Source: Siphlonurus alternatus
Taxonomy: Eukaryota > Arthropoda > Insecta > Ephemeroptera > Siphlonuridae
Direction: 5' to 3'
DNA length: 64,000 nt
NCBI GenBank assembly: GCA_949825025.1
Contig: OX463784.1
Location: forward strand, 5,505,931 to 5,569,930
Of this stretch, positions 35,601 to 49,001 are shown piece by piece; position 1 is the stretch's first letter, and each line of letters opens with the position of its first letter. The translations under genes and the position numbers were made by a program. The notes under the pieces are model-generated. The model saw nothing but the letters and a program-made list of their open reading frames with translations, was not told where the DNA came from and did no database searches.

Positions 35601-36732
35601 TCGGTTTGTATGAATGTCATCAAAAAAAATCTTTCAGGCTATTTGACAAATACTATCAAGACTGCCCTGGTAAAGTTTCAAAATTCCAGAAGTAAAATTG
35701 TGGCCGTGGTTGCAGCGGGAGTGAACTTATCTTTTGCAGGGATTTCCCTATATTGTCGCCGCTGAATGAGCGTGAGTGACGTCACAGGTGCTTTTTCATC
35801 GGCTATTATCTCTGATGTTTGTGCTACTGAAACCAAAAAAATTATGCAGCCGAATCACACTGAAGCAAAGCTAACCGTGCACTTAATACTGTGAAAAGGT
35901 TCAGAAGGCCTTTAATATATTTTATTAAAATGCTGTGACGGCAAGCCGACTATATGCATGTACAGCTGATGCAACTTTCTTTCTTTTACTGCGTCGGCTT
36001 CAGAAAAATATTTTCTTCCATGCGCCTATTCAACAAGCTCGCTCTCAAGATCAACAGTCAATTTACGGGAAGAGAGAACTAGCATACGTCTTTATGCCAG
36101 CTACCTGAAACACAACATTCCGTAAGAAAGAGGGTCTTCTGGCCTTCCAGATATATAGTTCAGTGGGGTTTCGTGATGAAAAAGTACCCTCTGAACAGCT
36201 CGAACTTTACTCGGGTGTCTCATTTGCTAGTGCTACGGCTGCAAGAGACTAAAGATGTAGATTTGCAATTTCAATTTTTTCAATTTCAATTCTTTATTGG
36301 TCATTTTCAATACATACAGACTCAGACATGATGAAGAGGCACTCTGCATGAGATGGTAGGATACGCCAAAAAAATGCATACTTAAAAACTAAATAGATAG
36401 ATACATTATAAAAACAATTCTTTAACAATAATACCTTTATTTTGGGGGCAGTAAGAAGAGTACTCAGTCTAGCCATCTCAAAGTGTTCATGCGTCTATAG
36501 ACATCGTGGCAACGTCTGCAAGCAGAGCAGGAGTAAAGTTTGTGGTGTCTCGAGACATACAAAAAACACATTTGTCTTCAGAAAAAGGGGGGGGGGGGGG
36601 CATGCCATTGTCTTCTGATGAACTGCAGTTAGGTATGAAATTGTTGGCTTTTAATAAAATAATATATATTCCAAGCCATAATAGTTTAATAATAATAATA
36701 ATAATAATAATATTAATAATAGTGAAAGTAAT

Positions 36733-36767
<35 letters not shown>

Positions 36768-37668
36768 CACCAGGCATTCACTAATATAATGTAGTATAAA
36801 GAATGACATTATTTGAAATGTTGACTTTTTTTTTTTATTATTATTATGCATTTAATAATAAGAATTTTTTATTATTCAATTCAAAGAAAATTTGTAAGAA
36901 AACACTGCTATTCAAAGCATAAGTAGACTATTTCTAAAATCTCAAAGCTCTATAATCATGCATGCAAGAATGTACTTCGTTATTTTCCCTCTAACGCCCA
37001 CTGCTCCCCCCAGGTTCTCAAGTGGGAAGCTCTGCACGCCCACGAATGTGGAGACCCGAGGCTCAAGAGTTTCGGAGGCAAGGCTACGGACTTCTCTCCC
37101 CGGGCAAGAATCAGGTCGTGGCTCGGGTAAGCTTCCGTCTTGCCTTGCACCTGAAAACTACTCTTGCTAAGACAATAGTGTTTATGTGGGAATGATACCT
37201 TGACGCTATTGCCAATTTTGGGGAAAGTAGTTTTTAGGGGCAATTTAGGTTTAGAGGGTTAACAACATGAAAAAATCTATCAACATATGCAATAAAAAAA
37301 ATTCATGACAGTTGTCCATTCAAACATTAGGCACTGATTCCACAGTTCCATTTGCTAGCAATTCTACAAACATGTACAGTACATAACAACACCACATTCA
37401 GCACAACTGTAATTTCTCATTTGTCTCTAGCTACGAGCTCCCGTTTGACCGCCACGACTGGATTGTTGACCGTTGTGGTAAGGACGTTCGCTACGTCATC
37501 GACTACTATGACGGAGGTCCTGTTGACGAGACGACTCACCAGTTTGCCATCCTGGACGTTCGTCCGGCGCTGGACAATTTTGAGAACTGGTGGGACCGAA
37601 TGAAGGTGATGTACTGGCGTTGGAAGTTCAGTCGAGAAGAAGAGATCGCGCCGCATCAAAACAACTGA
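32616..37668 (+). CDS. HCCS: Holocytochrome c-type synthase (cytochrome c heme lyase), complete, 6 exons
   Basis: Attaches heme covalently to the CXXCH motif of apocytochrome c (and c1) in the mitochondrial intermembrane space. Exons: 32616-32786, 33788-33841, 34050-34172, 34850-34969, 37014-37126 and 37431-37668; all GT-AG, phases join, 819 nt giving 272 residues. The N-terminal region has two CP heme-regulatory-type motifs (ECPMH at residue 44, ECPVQHG at residue 62). Then follow the family signatures [33 protein letters not shown] (His146 is at the position of the heme-ligand His154 of the human enzyme, from recall), [30 protein letters not shown] and YVIDYYDGG...[21 protein letters not shown]. 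Length fits animal HCCS. Introns carry a MULE-like MITE (33149-33400), a TTAA-flanked foldback (34222-34601), a 704-bp foldback (35208-35911) and a probable LINE 3' end. The start codon is 270 bp from the right end of the large transposon block. Confidence 0.96.
33149..33400. mobile_element. MULE-like MITE with long termini and ~9-bp target duplication
   Basis: Termini CAGAGACCCTACAGAGACCT and the complement extend about 45 bp (to TGGCCAGAAATTTGA). The flanks AACATACAC and AACATACAT look like a 9-bp duplication with one change. The centre is GC-rich. It lies in HCCS intron 1. Confidence 0.65.
34222..34601. mobile_element. TTAA-flanked foldback element in HCCS intron 3
   Basis: Termini AGGAGGGGAACGGCTTC and the complement; TTAA at 34218-34221 and 34602-34605. 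The arms pair (GCCAAACG...CGTTTGGC, TGACGTATTTCGTG and complement) around a short centre. Confidence 0.85.
35208..35911. mobile_element. 704-bp TTAA-flanked foldback element
   Basis: Termini AGGCCTTATGAACCTTTTCA and the complement, TTAA at 35204-35207 and 35912-35915. The arms of about 270 bp are nearly identical and include GTGACGTCACTCACGCTCAT. It lies in HCCS intron 4. Confidence 0.88.
36275..36600 (-). repeat. Probable 3' end of a non-LTR retrotransposon
   Basis: On the minus strand the segment ends in ACCAATAAAGAATTGAAATT and then a TTGAAA-type repeat tail, typical of insect LINE 3' ends. No coding sequence is recognisable, so it is 5'-truncated. The right boundary is unclear. It lies in a HCCS intron. 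Confidence 0.4.
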
Positions 37669-38246
37669 GCGTACAGAGGGATTTGTGTTCAAGCCCAACA
37701 TTGATGAATTTGATATTATCTTAAAGAACAAGTCTGGAAGCAATTCACGAAGAAGTTCTTACTAACCATAATTCAAAGTCCTCTACTCGTTGTTGGTAAA
37801 CAAAGTATTGTTGTATAATGTCTGTTGCGTGAAAGGAAAAACATGGGACGGTTGTTGATTTACATGTTCACTTATAGAAAATGACCGTTAATTATGAAGT
37901 TGACACCGTTGCCTAGCGCCAACAATGCCATTACGTTCTCTGCTCTAGTGGCAAAATTAGGCACTACATCGTCCCATGTTAAACAATGAAAAAGGCTTCA
38001 TGCGACAGACATTATAAACAATGGTTTGTTACAAACATTACGAGTAGAAGACTTTGCCGTAATTACTCTCTGTTGATTTAGGCTGGCATTAAATATGGTT
38101 AGAAGGAAAACTTCCTCCGAGAATTGTGCCCACTAAAGGTTCAATTTTCTGTCTTTAAATAAGCATTTTTATTGAGACATGCTAACTTTATAATAAATTC
38201 GAACGCTCAAATAAATATTGTTTATAGTATCTATTCTTTACTATAT

Positions 38247-38350
38247 ACACTCCTCGCCTCTGAAAAATTCCCTGCTGCTTGTAAGAATAACACACGGCTT
38301 GATGATTAACATGGCTGCAGAAGGGAACTTTTCAAAGGTGACGAGTGTAC
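38247..38350. mobile_element. Small MITE, CTCGCCTCTGAAAA family
   Basis: Left ACTCCTCGCCTCTGAAAA, right GGGAACTTTTCAAAGGTGAC then GAGTGT. Sister copy at 50555-50690. Confidence 0.6.
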
Positions 38351-38691
38351 ATCATTGTACAGTTTTTTCAGGATACCTGCAAGACACAAATATTTTTTTT
38401 TATAAGCAAATCAAGCTATGGTTGTGTTGATTAAAGTGTTGAGTATGCAATTTTTCAACACTAACTTTAACTTGACTTTGCATTTTTTTTTTTAAATAAA
38501 AGTGGAAGTTGAACCACAGTAATATTTTGACTTGATTATAATATTATGTTTGTGTGATAAAAATTAATCAAATATTTCAAATTCATACTTGAAACACAAA
38601 AACCTTCAATTACCTAACTCATTGTTAAAATATGAAATGGAAATTTCTTCATGCAATACTAAAGTTATGTAATGATATTTGATTGTTTTAA

Positions 38692-38833
38692 GCCCGTATT
38701 ACATAATACAATTTTGCATACAATTTATCCTTTCAAGAAAATTTCATCTTCATATAAACAAATGAAGTTAAAGTTTTCTTAAAAGAAAAAATTGTATGCA
38801 ATAGTTAAAAAAATTGTATTGTGTAATACCAGC
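38692..38833. mobile_element. TTAA-flanked MITE, GCCCGTATTACA family
   Basis: Termini GCCCGTATTACATAATACAA and a complement-like TTGTGTAATACCAGC; TTAA on both sides. It lies in the HCCS 3' UTR region. Confidence 0.75.
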
Positions 38834-39400
38834 TTAATTATTTCTATAAAAATGACAATTTAGAAATACTTGATCATATTTTGTATGTATTTAATTATGT
38901 ACATAGTTGTTGTAAAAATATTAGAAATAATTACCTAATGATTGGTTGTGTTATAGTAATTCCATGTTGTAATTATGTTCAGTTTTAATTCATGCTTAAA
39001 TAGTTTAATGTATTAACTTGCAACCTTTTCTAAATTATAATAAGTAATCTCAAATCATAATTAACAAAATTGTTAAGTTTATTATAAAATGGACAAGTTT
39101 TTGTATATTTCTATGCATTTTCAGAATTTCATTGCCATTTTTCTTTTGTCCATTACAGGGAGTTTATGTTCTTTAGGTGTTTTTTTGTTAATGTAACGTC
39201 AACAACATTAATTTCATTGTATAAAGAATACATTCATCAGAATAAAATGTAATTTGTATGTTTTTCTTCCTTTTCCATTCTGTTTTCTAGTTTTTAATAA
39301 TTTAATTTAAAATCTTTAATTTCATGTAACCTATAATACTATAATTACATGAGATTATTTTGTTGTGTAGTATTTATTAGTGAAATAAAGATTTAAAAAA

Positions 39401-42400
39401 ATATATTAATTGGTATTTTTGTTATTTTATAATGTAAGCAGCTGCGATGAAACATGTATATATATATATATATATATAGTAGTGTGTTATAATGTCAGTG
39501 TTAATTTGCATTTAAAATCAGATAGATAGAATGAACATGAATACTATCAAATAAATTGCAATGCCCATGACATTCACATAATTTGCATTATAAGAACTAA
39601 ACTGGTCAAAGTCAAATATGAAGATTGTTTAACTAAAAAAATAAATAAATAAAAAACTTGCTTAATTTCCATTCTCCAAAAATAAAGAACTTCATTAATT
39701 TTATTTATAAAATTTAATTAGTATGCTTCAACCTTAGCATCAAATTTTTTCATTTTTAATTGACAAACCAATGCATTGAATCCAAAAAGTTATCTATGGC
39801 AATCTATGCCAACAAGTGCAAAATTTGCAACAGCATTCGAAGGACTTACGAGTCGGTGTACAATAAAATGCAAGTGCGGAAACAAAATTCGCATGCACTT
39901 GTTAGCAAAGCGATGCAAAGCATTGGTTGGGGAGAGGACTTTGTTTGATTTATATATGGAGTCAGGTTACCCCGACTCTGCCAAAAATTGGAGTAAAACT
40001 CCTTACGTGGACCCCTCCACGGAAATCTTTAGTAAAAGGCGAAAGATTTATTCGCTTTGAAGGGATCCCAGAGCATAATATTGCATTGTACGGCTTGGGT
40101 AGTCTTTATTCTTGGGTCTAATAAAATAAATGCGTTGCAGGTTCTTAATATTAAAATATAAAAATATTTATGTTATAATATGTAAAAATTATTTAATCAA
40201 ATTAAAGTTCAATATATTTGAAATAAAACCAATATTTTATATTTTCAAAATATTATTATTTCGATTTTATAAATAACTTTTACTTTTATAAAATGCGAAA
40301 TCCGCGAGAGAATATTATTCCCAGTACAGGTGCATCAAAAGAAACTCAGCATCTGGAGGAGTGGGGGAAGCGCGCGCAAAATGGCGTCAGTTTGAATGCT
40401 TCTTCACATCGCACCGAAGATAATCAAAGATGTTGTATAATTATGTTTTCTCAATAAACATTTATTATTAAGTTAATTCTGTGAAATGAAATTAACTTTA
40501 TTGATAGCTTTCGCTAATAAGATTACAACATGAGTATTTGTATTTCATTCAAATCATACAAAATTACATACTAACATAATATATATAACATATATATTAC
40601 ATAAAATTTCTAATATAAAATAGAAGATTATTATATCAGTTCTTACATACTAAAATAAATTTATATTTGGATTATTCACATATAGTTACCTTGGAAATTA
40701 ATACAATATTATAATATGCAGTCTACATACTCTGCAAACTTGCAAGGAACGAAATTAATCATTATATTATACTTAGATATATAGCTAGCAATGCACTGAG
40801 ATATATAATATTAAATCTCAAATACTGGTTTTTGTTATTTCTATATTAATTTTTATACGGTCTATACAGTTACAATATAATTTAATTTTATTATTAATTA
40901 TTTCCTCCCATAAGGAAATTTATTTTTTAGATATATGTATATAACCTTATCTTATGGCAAGATTGTAGAGTTTTTAAGTAAGAAAACTGTAATATTTAAG
41001 ATGACGCTAAATTATCTTTCATTATACTTTTATGTAAAAATTTGATCATGAAAAATCAAATATGATAATTAAAAATTTCTAAGTTAAAAATTTAGGGGGT
41101 GACTTAGGAATGAACCATTAAATTTTGTGTATTTTTTAACCCTAGATCTCAGTTTTCAGAATTTAACAATATTTTATTTTAACACATTTTCACCCTTGCA
41201 GGAGATTGAAAGGACTGGACGCATAGAGTTAATAGAGTTGTATCCTAGAATATATTATAGACCTAAAATAATTTCTCCTATATATATGTAACCCAGGGTT
41301 GTACATATGTAACCAATGTATTCCAGTTTTATAAATAAAAAAACATACATTGTATCATGGATTAATAGGGTGAAATAATAATTAAAATAAAATTGGTAAT
41401 AATTTTGTAGTAAATTATAAGGATTTAATTAAAAAAAAACATTATAATACATCCATAAAATAATATAACGCATGTTAACGAAGTCATAAGAATCGAGAAA
41501 ATCTGAGAGAAAACAATAATGTAGGTTGTTTTTTGCTGCTGTCCCTACTTGCCTGAAATATATTAAAATGGTTTCTCGTTTTAAATCTATCATATAACTT
41601 TAATAAATTGAATAAATATCTTTCTTTTTTTTTTTTAATAGACATGCAGAAAAATGTCATATATATGCATAAAAAATAGTGGGAACTAATCTAATTCACG
41701 AATTATTCATTAAAATATTTATATACTAGTTAATCTGATTAAGAAAAGAAATTTATTATTGTTTAAATTTTAAATTATTGTTTAAAAGTTCATTATTTAT
41801 AATAAATTGATTTATATTAATTAAATGATATTAAATATTGTTTATTTGCAAAATTTTGTTCAATTAAAAATTTTAAAAAAAAAATAATAAAAAAAAGTTT
41901 AAATAATAAAAACAAAATGTTTTTATTAAAATCTTTAAATTAATCAATAAGATTACGGAATATGTAATCTTGATTTATGTATTTAAAAAAAGAGCAATAG
42001 ATAAATAAATAAAATAAAATAAAATAAATATATATATGTTATTATAGCTGAAATTCTAAATATTTATTTCCAGATATTAAATCAATGAAATATAATAGGA
42101 TTATTATTTTTACTTTATTTCTTAATAATTTGCTAAAAATCTATCAGTTAAATACATTTTATTGTTATTTTGATGATTTGATTTATTATTGTGATTATAC
42201 TGCAATGTGTTGTATAAATAGTTTATAGATTTTTATTTATATTTATGTAAAATATTATACATAAATATAAATAAAAATCTAAAATTCGATGTGCTTAACA
42301 GTACTATAGTGTGAATAATTGATATAATTATTATCAAAATAAGCATATGCATATGCATGTGTACTTTATTTTTATAATTATTAAAGTCAGTGATATCGTG

Positions 42401-45400
42401 TAGTGCTGCATAAAATTTAAGGATCGGCGAATGTTGCCCAACATACACAACAATGGTATGTAAAACCTATATAGTTTATTATGTTTACTTCGCCTGATAA
42501 TGTTATATCATTCTAATAATAAAATTGATTACGAATAAATGAAAACCACTTCACACGTTTCTTGCAATATTTCAGGGTGCAACGATTCATCTTCATTTAT
42601 TTCTAAATATTTAAAGTCCTCTGTATTCATATATTTTTCTTATAGCGCAAAAAAAATAATGCATGATATAAAACCGGAATGTAAGGAATGTTAAAAAAAG
42701 TTCATTTGCTGTGAATATCACGTTATGTAATGCAAAATTGTAATAATAATTTTTTACTCTTAAATTAACAAAGGAATTGTTGAAACTTTACAAATGCAAC
42801 AGTACATATATAAATAAACAATAACTTTAATTTTATTTTACAGCAAGAAAAGGACACACAATATTGAATTATTTATTTTGTGTTGCTGAAATGTAGACGA
42901 AATGTAAAGTATTTAAACAAAGCAAAGAACTTTTCACAAAAAATAATATTTAAAATTAATATATTGGGTGAATGTACGCATTTTGTGAATGGGTTTTCGT
43001 CTTTTGCATTCACCAATTGGGTTTTGTATATGTTTATTTATTAATATTTTCCCTATACTTTGTATTTTTAAACCCAATAATCAATTATTATTATTAATGG
43101 TTGGTTGGTTGGTATTTTGGGGCAATTGACACATATGGTCATGTATGCCCCCAATTTTAAAATTAATGTTTATAACCTTTACAAGGAAAATGTGATGGAA
43201 TTATTGTTAAGTTTTTACATAATATATATTATTATGATCTGAGTCTGTGTCAAAATTATAATGATTTATCTTTGAATTAAAAATATAGTGAAACAAAATA
43301 AAATGCACTATATAGAAAGTCTAAAATTTAAAATAATTTTTTTTTTTTAAATTACAAATTCAATTAATTTATTATTTATTTTTTAATTAAATTATTTTCA
43401 AATTTAAATAGAAAATTACAATTATTTTGATAACATTCAATGTTAATTATTTTTTAAAATTTTATTTCTATAGTAAATATATAAATATTTATATTCGTTA
43501 AAATAAACATATCATGGAATATCTTACTTTGTGTATATATTTATTATAATAATAAAATAACAATATAAGATCTCTGGTATAATATAATATAATATACGAT
43601 ACATTAATTTGTTAAAAAAAAGGGGGAAATAAATTATAAAAAATTGAATAATTTTACCAAAGGTATTAAAATTATCCCATATAAATATTTTATTACATTT
43701 TTTTCCTACATTTTATGATCAATACCTTGAAATAACTACAAAAAATAGTACTTTCATAAAATTCCGCTTTTTACGTAAAATTTAGTTCAAAAAATATATC
43801 ATAGATGGCAATACAATATAGTATTTACTAATATTATTATTTGTTTATTTTTCCACCATTTTAATATCATAAAATAATATGAAAAATATTATAAATGAAA
43901 TTAATATAATTGATAATACATATTATATAATAGATACTAATATATAATATCAATATAAGTTTATAAATAAAGATTGTTATAAAAAATAAAGCGTACGCTT
44001 TACGTCTTTTTACTGGGTGTTTCCGCCATAACGCGGCCATATGATTAACAAAGTACTGAGGACCACTTGTGGATGACAAACTATTGTGAATCTGTTATTT
44101 GTGTAAAAATCAAGAAATTAAAGCCTTCCTAGTTATAGACACATCATGAACGGGTAAGATAACATAATTTTATTATTATATTTATAATTTTTAAGTTTGT
44201 CACTATATAAAAATCACCTTTAAAATAGAATTCTACAAAATGTATTAACTGTCATCAAATGTAATAATTTAATATATTTATTACATAAATCTGTATTATA
44301 TATTACGTATTGTTAAATATATATACTGTAAGTATATATATGAATATTGTCATATCTATATTATAAACTAAAACCATAGTAATTTAGTCATTTAAATGAA
44401 AATTAAATGTAAATGCATCAAAAAGTGGGAGTGGTCAACAATGCAATCTAAAAGTATCAACAATTGATAACGTTTCTTACGATAAAGTACTATACATTAT
44501 ATTGTATGTACTATAATGTACATTATGGCAGCTTAGTTAGTAATTATATTAAATAGAAATCTCTGAATATATATATATATATATATATATTTTTATTTAT
44601 TGACATTTTTGACGTTTTGGTTGTGACAGCATTCGATTGATTGACATTCCTTCACAACATCAATAATTTGACAATAGGAAACTCTTCAAACTTTCTATTA
44701 TTTTATTATAGTTTTTTTAAAGAGTATTCTTAAAATTTAAATATTTTTTAATTATTTTATTTATAAATAAATTCAATAATATTATTTAATATTTTAATTT
44801 TGTTTTTAATATTTTTGTTTTTGTACTACATTTATTATGATGATATTTCAATTATAATGGAAATTATTTAAATAAAATATATTATATATTTTTTCTTCAT
44901 AGTTCATCAATCGTTTAAAAAAAATTATCAATGTTCAAAAGTTGCGAGGAAATTTTTTGATGCCATTTAAAATACACGTGTTAAATTTAACAATATATTG
45001 TTATAATATTCAACTGATTGGATTAAGGTTATTGAAATAACATCTTACTGAATATGATAGTTATTATAATGTAATATATAATGTAACTGTTATGATAGAA
45101 AATATTTTAAATACTTGCTTGGACACAAAAAGATGAGTGCCCCATTGGTTTTATGCAATAATAATTTTTAAAATGCAAATATTATACTGCATTATGTAAA
45201 ATATGTTTTCATTTAAAACTGCTGTATTTATAAATGTAACAACTTCTTAAGTTACACTATGCCAGCGTTCTATAAAGGAAATATAAATTTCGTAAGTTAT
45301 ATTGACTTCCTTTATCTGACTTTTAATCCATCTTGATGCAATTATTGATAAGACAGACATCATGATTCACTAGAGAAGATCATTTCCACAATCAATAAAA

Positions 45401-45975
45401 CGCTCCTCTTCAATTAGAAAAAAAAAATAGTTTAATTCTTGAAATATGCTGACTATTAAATTTGATACCAAAAAGTAATAATAATATAAAAAAGAAAATA
45501 TTTCTAGCATAGACATAATAGACCATGTCTCTGATTTCAAGTTTGCAAAACAATAAACTACACCATGCAGGTATAATTTATAAACCAAATAATAAGTTAA
45601 ATGTTTTCAGATATGCTACAATCGTAGTTTATTAAGAGTTTTCATTTTTTTTTTAATTTTCTGAACCTATTTCAACGTAATTAAATTAATGTTGTTTGTA
45701 AATAATTTAGAGCAAGTTCTAAAAATTGTATCTTGTACCGATGGAGGCGTAAAAAACTTCTAAATTACATACTGCTTGAAACTTTATAGTTACAGAAATA
45801 TTGCAACGTTTCTATGAGAATCTGATGTGATTCGTCTACCTGACCGGCTCTTTATAAATATATCTCTCGGACACAACAGGTCGCGCTGTTGCCGATGCCC
45901 AAACATGTTCAGAATTTAGTAGTTCCTTACGCCACTGTACCGACAGTTACGATAAAAGAAATTGTTTATTCGCAT
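39401..45975. other. Extremely AT-rich intergenic desert
   Basis: Apart from the remnant at 39776-40121, only simple repeats are visible: (AT)n at about 39458-39477 and 44566-44590, A/T runs, and a GGTT-repeat near 43100. No gene-like composition. Confidence 0.6.
39776..40121 (+). pseudogene. Degenerate coding remnant of unknown origin with a frame break
   Basis: Two overlapping plus-strand frames continue one another across a frame break near 40040, both richer in coding-like composition than the surrounding desert. The first has a cysteine cluster (CKCGN, then a Cys about 15 residues on). No start context, splice sites or homologous family are recognised. It could be a relic of a transposon, an integrated virus or a host retropseudogene; I cannot choose. 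Confidence 0.25.
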
Positions 45976-46165
45976 GAATCTCAGTAGGTTGATATCTCGC
46001 AATCGTACCGCCTGAATGCAACAAGACTTGCAGGGGACTTAAAACTCACCATCAATAGGTGGCATACAAATTTTGAAGCGAATCTGTCTTACTAGTTTTG
46101 TGAAAACTTAGGTAGAAATTTAACACTAGCCTTATGGATGAAAACCGGAAATAGAGCTAATGTAA
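45976..46165 (+). repeat. Dispersed repeat, plus-strand copy
   Basis: About 190 bp resembling the reverse complement of 47776-47972; shared blocks include CAACAAGACTT, GGTAGAAATTTAACAC and TTATGGA-GAAAAC-GGAAAT. A third, MITE-interrupted copy is at 52540-52995. Confidence 0.65.
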
Positions 46166-47775
46166 GAAAACTGCAAGACTGTGAATTTCCTCAAACCATA
46201 AGAGATTAAGTTTTAGAGCATTATCGATTTTTTAAAATTTATTTCATTCGATTCGTTTGCAGGTAAATATTCTTTGACTCCGAAGTAACTGAGATTAACC
46301 GTTAAACTTCATTTGATCGATACTAGAGCCTTGTCCTTTTTCCAAACAGAAAATATTATTTAATATTTTGACCATTTTTATATGCACGGTATGTCTTTCA
46401 GAAACGATTGAGTTGAGAAAAATCCCAGTCACTTGAAAGAAAACAAGTCAAATCTGACCACAGTACGGTGAAAAGTGTGGTAGTCGCGGTGATGAAGGAG
46501 CGATTAGTCGTGTAACTTTATCCACCACATGAGCGTGCGGTGTGCTTTCCACACCTCATTTGTCAGAACTCATTAGCTTAATATCCTTGGCACACTGAAA
46601 GAACAACACCTTTTTTTAATGTATTTTTTGTCACTGATATGTTGCAAATATTGTATGTATAATTAATTTTAAATAAAATGATAAAGAACTTGTAATACTT
46701 GAGTCAAATTACAAGTGTAAATAATATAAAGCATTATAGTAAGACACGTCAAAAGACAAGAACAAACAATTATTAAATATCACTGTGTTTACAGAATAAT
46801 AATAAATATTTTTTATAGTACCCTAGTTGAAAAATTACGTCTTCAACTCATCCTTTACACGTCTGAACATAATCTTATTACCTCTAAAACACATCTAATT
46901 TCCTCTTCTCTCAAAGTGAGGATGAAACGAAGACAATATTTTTAACAAGTTATGTTCAAGAAGAGTAAAAAATACGTAATATCGTCTTTTTCACCTCTTT
47001 TTACCTCTAAAATGGTGCAAAATAAGAGGAGAAAATACGAGAGGAGAGTTTAATAGCAAAGAAAATATGAAACTAAATTCAACTCGGGTAGAATAAGAAA
47101 TCAACGTAATGCCTTTACAAAAATCGGAGCAAAATAATTACATTAAATAATAACCATTGCCTTATGTTGAGTATTTGTGCAGTATATATTGAATAATAAA
47201 TAAATGCTATAAAAGAAATTATTTTATTAAATATCAGTTGCACCATTTCCCATTTCGTAACTTAAGTATCTATGGGCGTACAATAATTTTAAGGTTTATA
47301 ATATTAAATGTATTTTTCTGTTACAGCATTGAGAAATTAATTATTTTAGTTGCTGCAAAATATATTTAAAAATTGCATATTAATTTAAACAACATTTTTC
47401 AAAACATAAAAATAATTTAATATAAATAAAAATGTTAAAATTAAAAATATTTGTATAGCATTTAATTTATAAAATTTACGAAATAACTGTATTATAAATC
47501 CAAATTGAATGAAACTACATTTTTTTTATATAATATAATATATTCTCCATGAAGTTAGTTGTACCTCAAACGGCGATCAAATTCTGACCAACCTTTCTCG
47601 TCGCGCAATGAATACGAATACTGCAATCTGTGGATGAAATTAATTAACGAGGATGTCTAATTTCGTTGTATAGAGTGAAAAATGTCAAGCATGAATTGAA
47701 TGAAATGAATTTTTAAGAATTGGATTTAGTTCTGAAATTTAATTGCTTATTACTTCACCAAATTCAAGAAGGCGG
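46166..47775. other. AT-rich spacer between two inverted repeat copies
   Basis: Nothing coding is recognised. At 46905-47060 it has moderately purine-rich sequence with several AGAGGAGA-like motifs. Confidence 0.45.
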
Positions 47776-47972
47776 TTTTCTAACAATAGCTCCATTTCCA
47801 GTTTTCGTCCATAAGACCCTGTGTTAAATTTCTACCTCAATTATCACAAAACTGATACGACGGATCCACTTCAAAATTTGTATACAGCCTATATTGATGT
47901 TAACTTCAAATTCCCTATAAGTCTTGTTACATTCAAGGAGGACTATTCTTGAGATCTCAATCTACTGAGCAG
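47776..47972 (-). repeat. Dispersed repeat, minus-strand copy
   Basis: Inverted relative to 45976-46165, leaving 1.6 kb between the two. It carries the uninterrupted GGTTTTCTAACAATAGCTCC site corresponding to the MITE insertion point at 52570. Confidence 0.65.
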
Positions 47973-48784
47973 ATATAATTATATATTTATATATGAAGCG
48001 AAGTCTATTACCTGTTTCACTTTGTCATTAAGTCTATTTTAAAATGTATGCCAAAGGAAAACAATTAAGAATGATGAAACGTTAAAGCTGCGGATTTTCT
48101 TTGAGTGCACTGGTAGTCGTAATTCTAGCTAAGTGCACGCGAGTTTAATGTAAAACGATGTGACGTTCATATTTTTAGAAAACACGCCGTTTTGTCTTGG
48201 AGCCAATTAGGTGCATTATAATTTTAGTCATCTTAATTTATTATTTAATAAGCCTTGTTTTGAAATATGCATTTAAAATTACAATTAATGTATTTTTAAA
48301 TGGTTTAATATAGTACTTCATTTTTTAAATTTATTTAATTTATGTTGTCATTTTTATAATTCTTCTTCTGATTGCATTATTAGCACAATTTGTGTATATT
48401 TCATTATTATTTACTCTCTAGTGTCTCTACCTATTGTGAAATCAAAATAATAAAAATTAATTTTTGGTATTATAATTTTCTATGAATATGTAATTTTTAT
48501 TTTTCTAATTGTACTTTCATTAAAACATTTTATATAAGCAACAACATATTATACGATGTAACTAAAAAAAAAAATGTTAAAATAAAAAAAAAAATATTTT
48601 AATTTTACTTATTTTATACTAGTAGAATTTAATTTTTAGACACTTTTTATTATTTTTAAAAGTAAATTAGAAAATATTAACTTAATTTTTTTATTAAATT
48701 AAAAAATGGAATATACATGATTACTCATATTGGCTAATAAAGCCAGTTATTCGATGGCATCTTTTTGAACTCGGCTAACTAATT

Positions 48785-49001
48785 ATTAAAAGTGCGGCCA
48801 CGCCCCCTGGAGGCGTCAATAGGCGTCCAGTTTCTATCCTTTTTATTAAGGCTGCAGGGGTGCCAACTGAAATCACAGGAATTTCAATAATTATTTAAAA
48901 ATAGTTCCGGGTTTCAAAAAAATCTGAAAAAACGCAGAGTAGCATAATTTGGTACCATCTATTCATTTCTGCAATAAATTTTTTTCATGTATGTTGTCCA
49001 T
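48785..49001. mobile_element. Truncated ATGGACAACATACATG foldback copy
   Basis: The centre and right half of the 57039-57370 family, ending ATGTATGTTGTCCAT; the left arm is missing. Confidence 0.75.

Larger units (their letters stand above)
37669..39400 (+). other. HCCS 3' UTR with two candidate poly(A) signals
   Basis: About 1.7 kb of AT-rich DNA follows the HCCS stop codon without another coding exon. AATAAA hexamers occur near 39241 and at 39384-39389 in T-rich contexts typical of cleavage sites. Two MITEs lie in this stretch (38247-38350 and 38692-38833). The 3' end is inferred; transcripts would fix it. Confidence 0.45.

Noticed and set aside
36487..36784. Lys/Ile- or Phe/Ile-rich ORFs
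   Set aside because: Encoded by poly-T and AAT microsatellite sequence in a HCCS intron.
42233..45588. Several 70-residue hydrophobic ORFs on the minus strand
   Set aside because: Ile/Phe/Tyr-rich translations typical of random AT-rich DNA.
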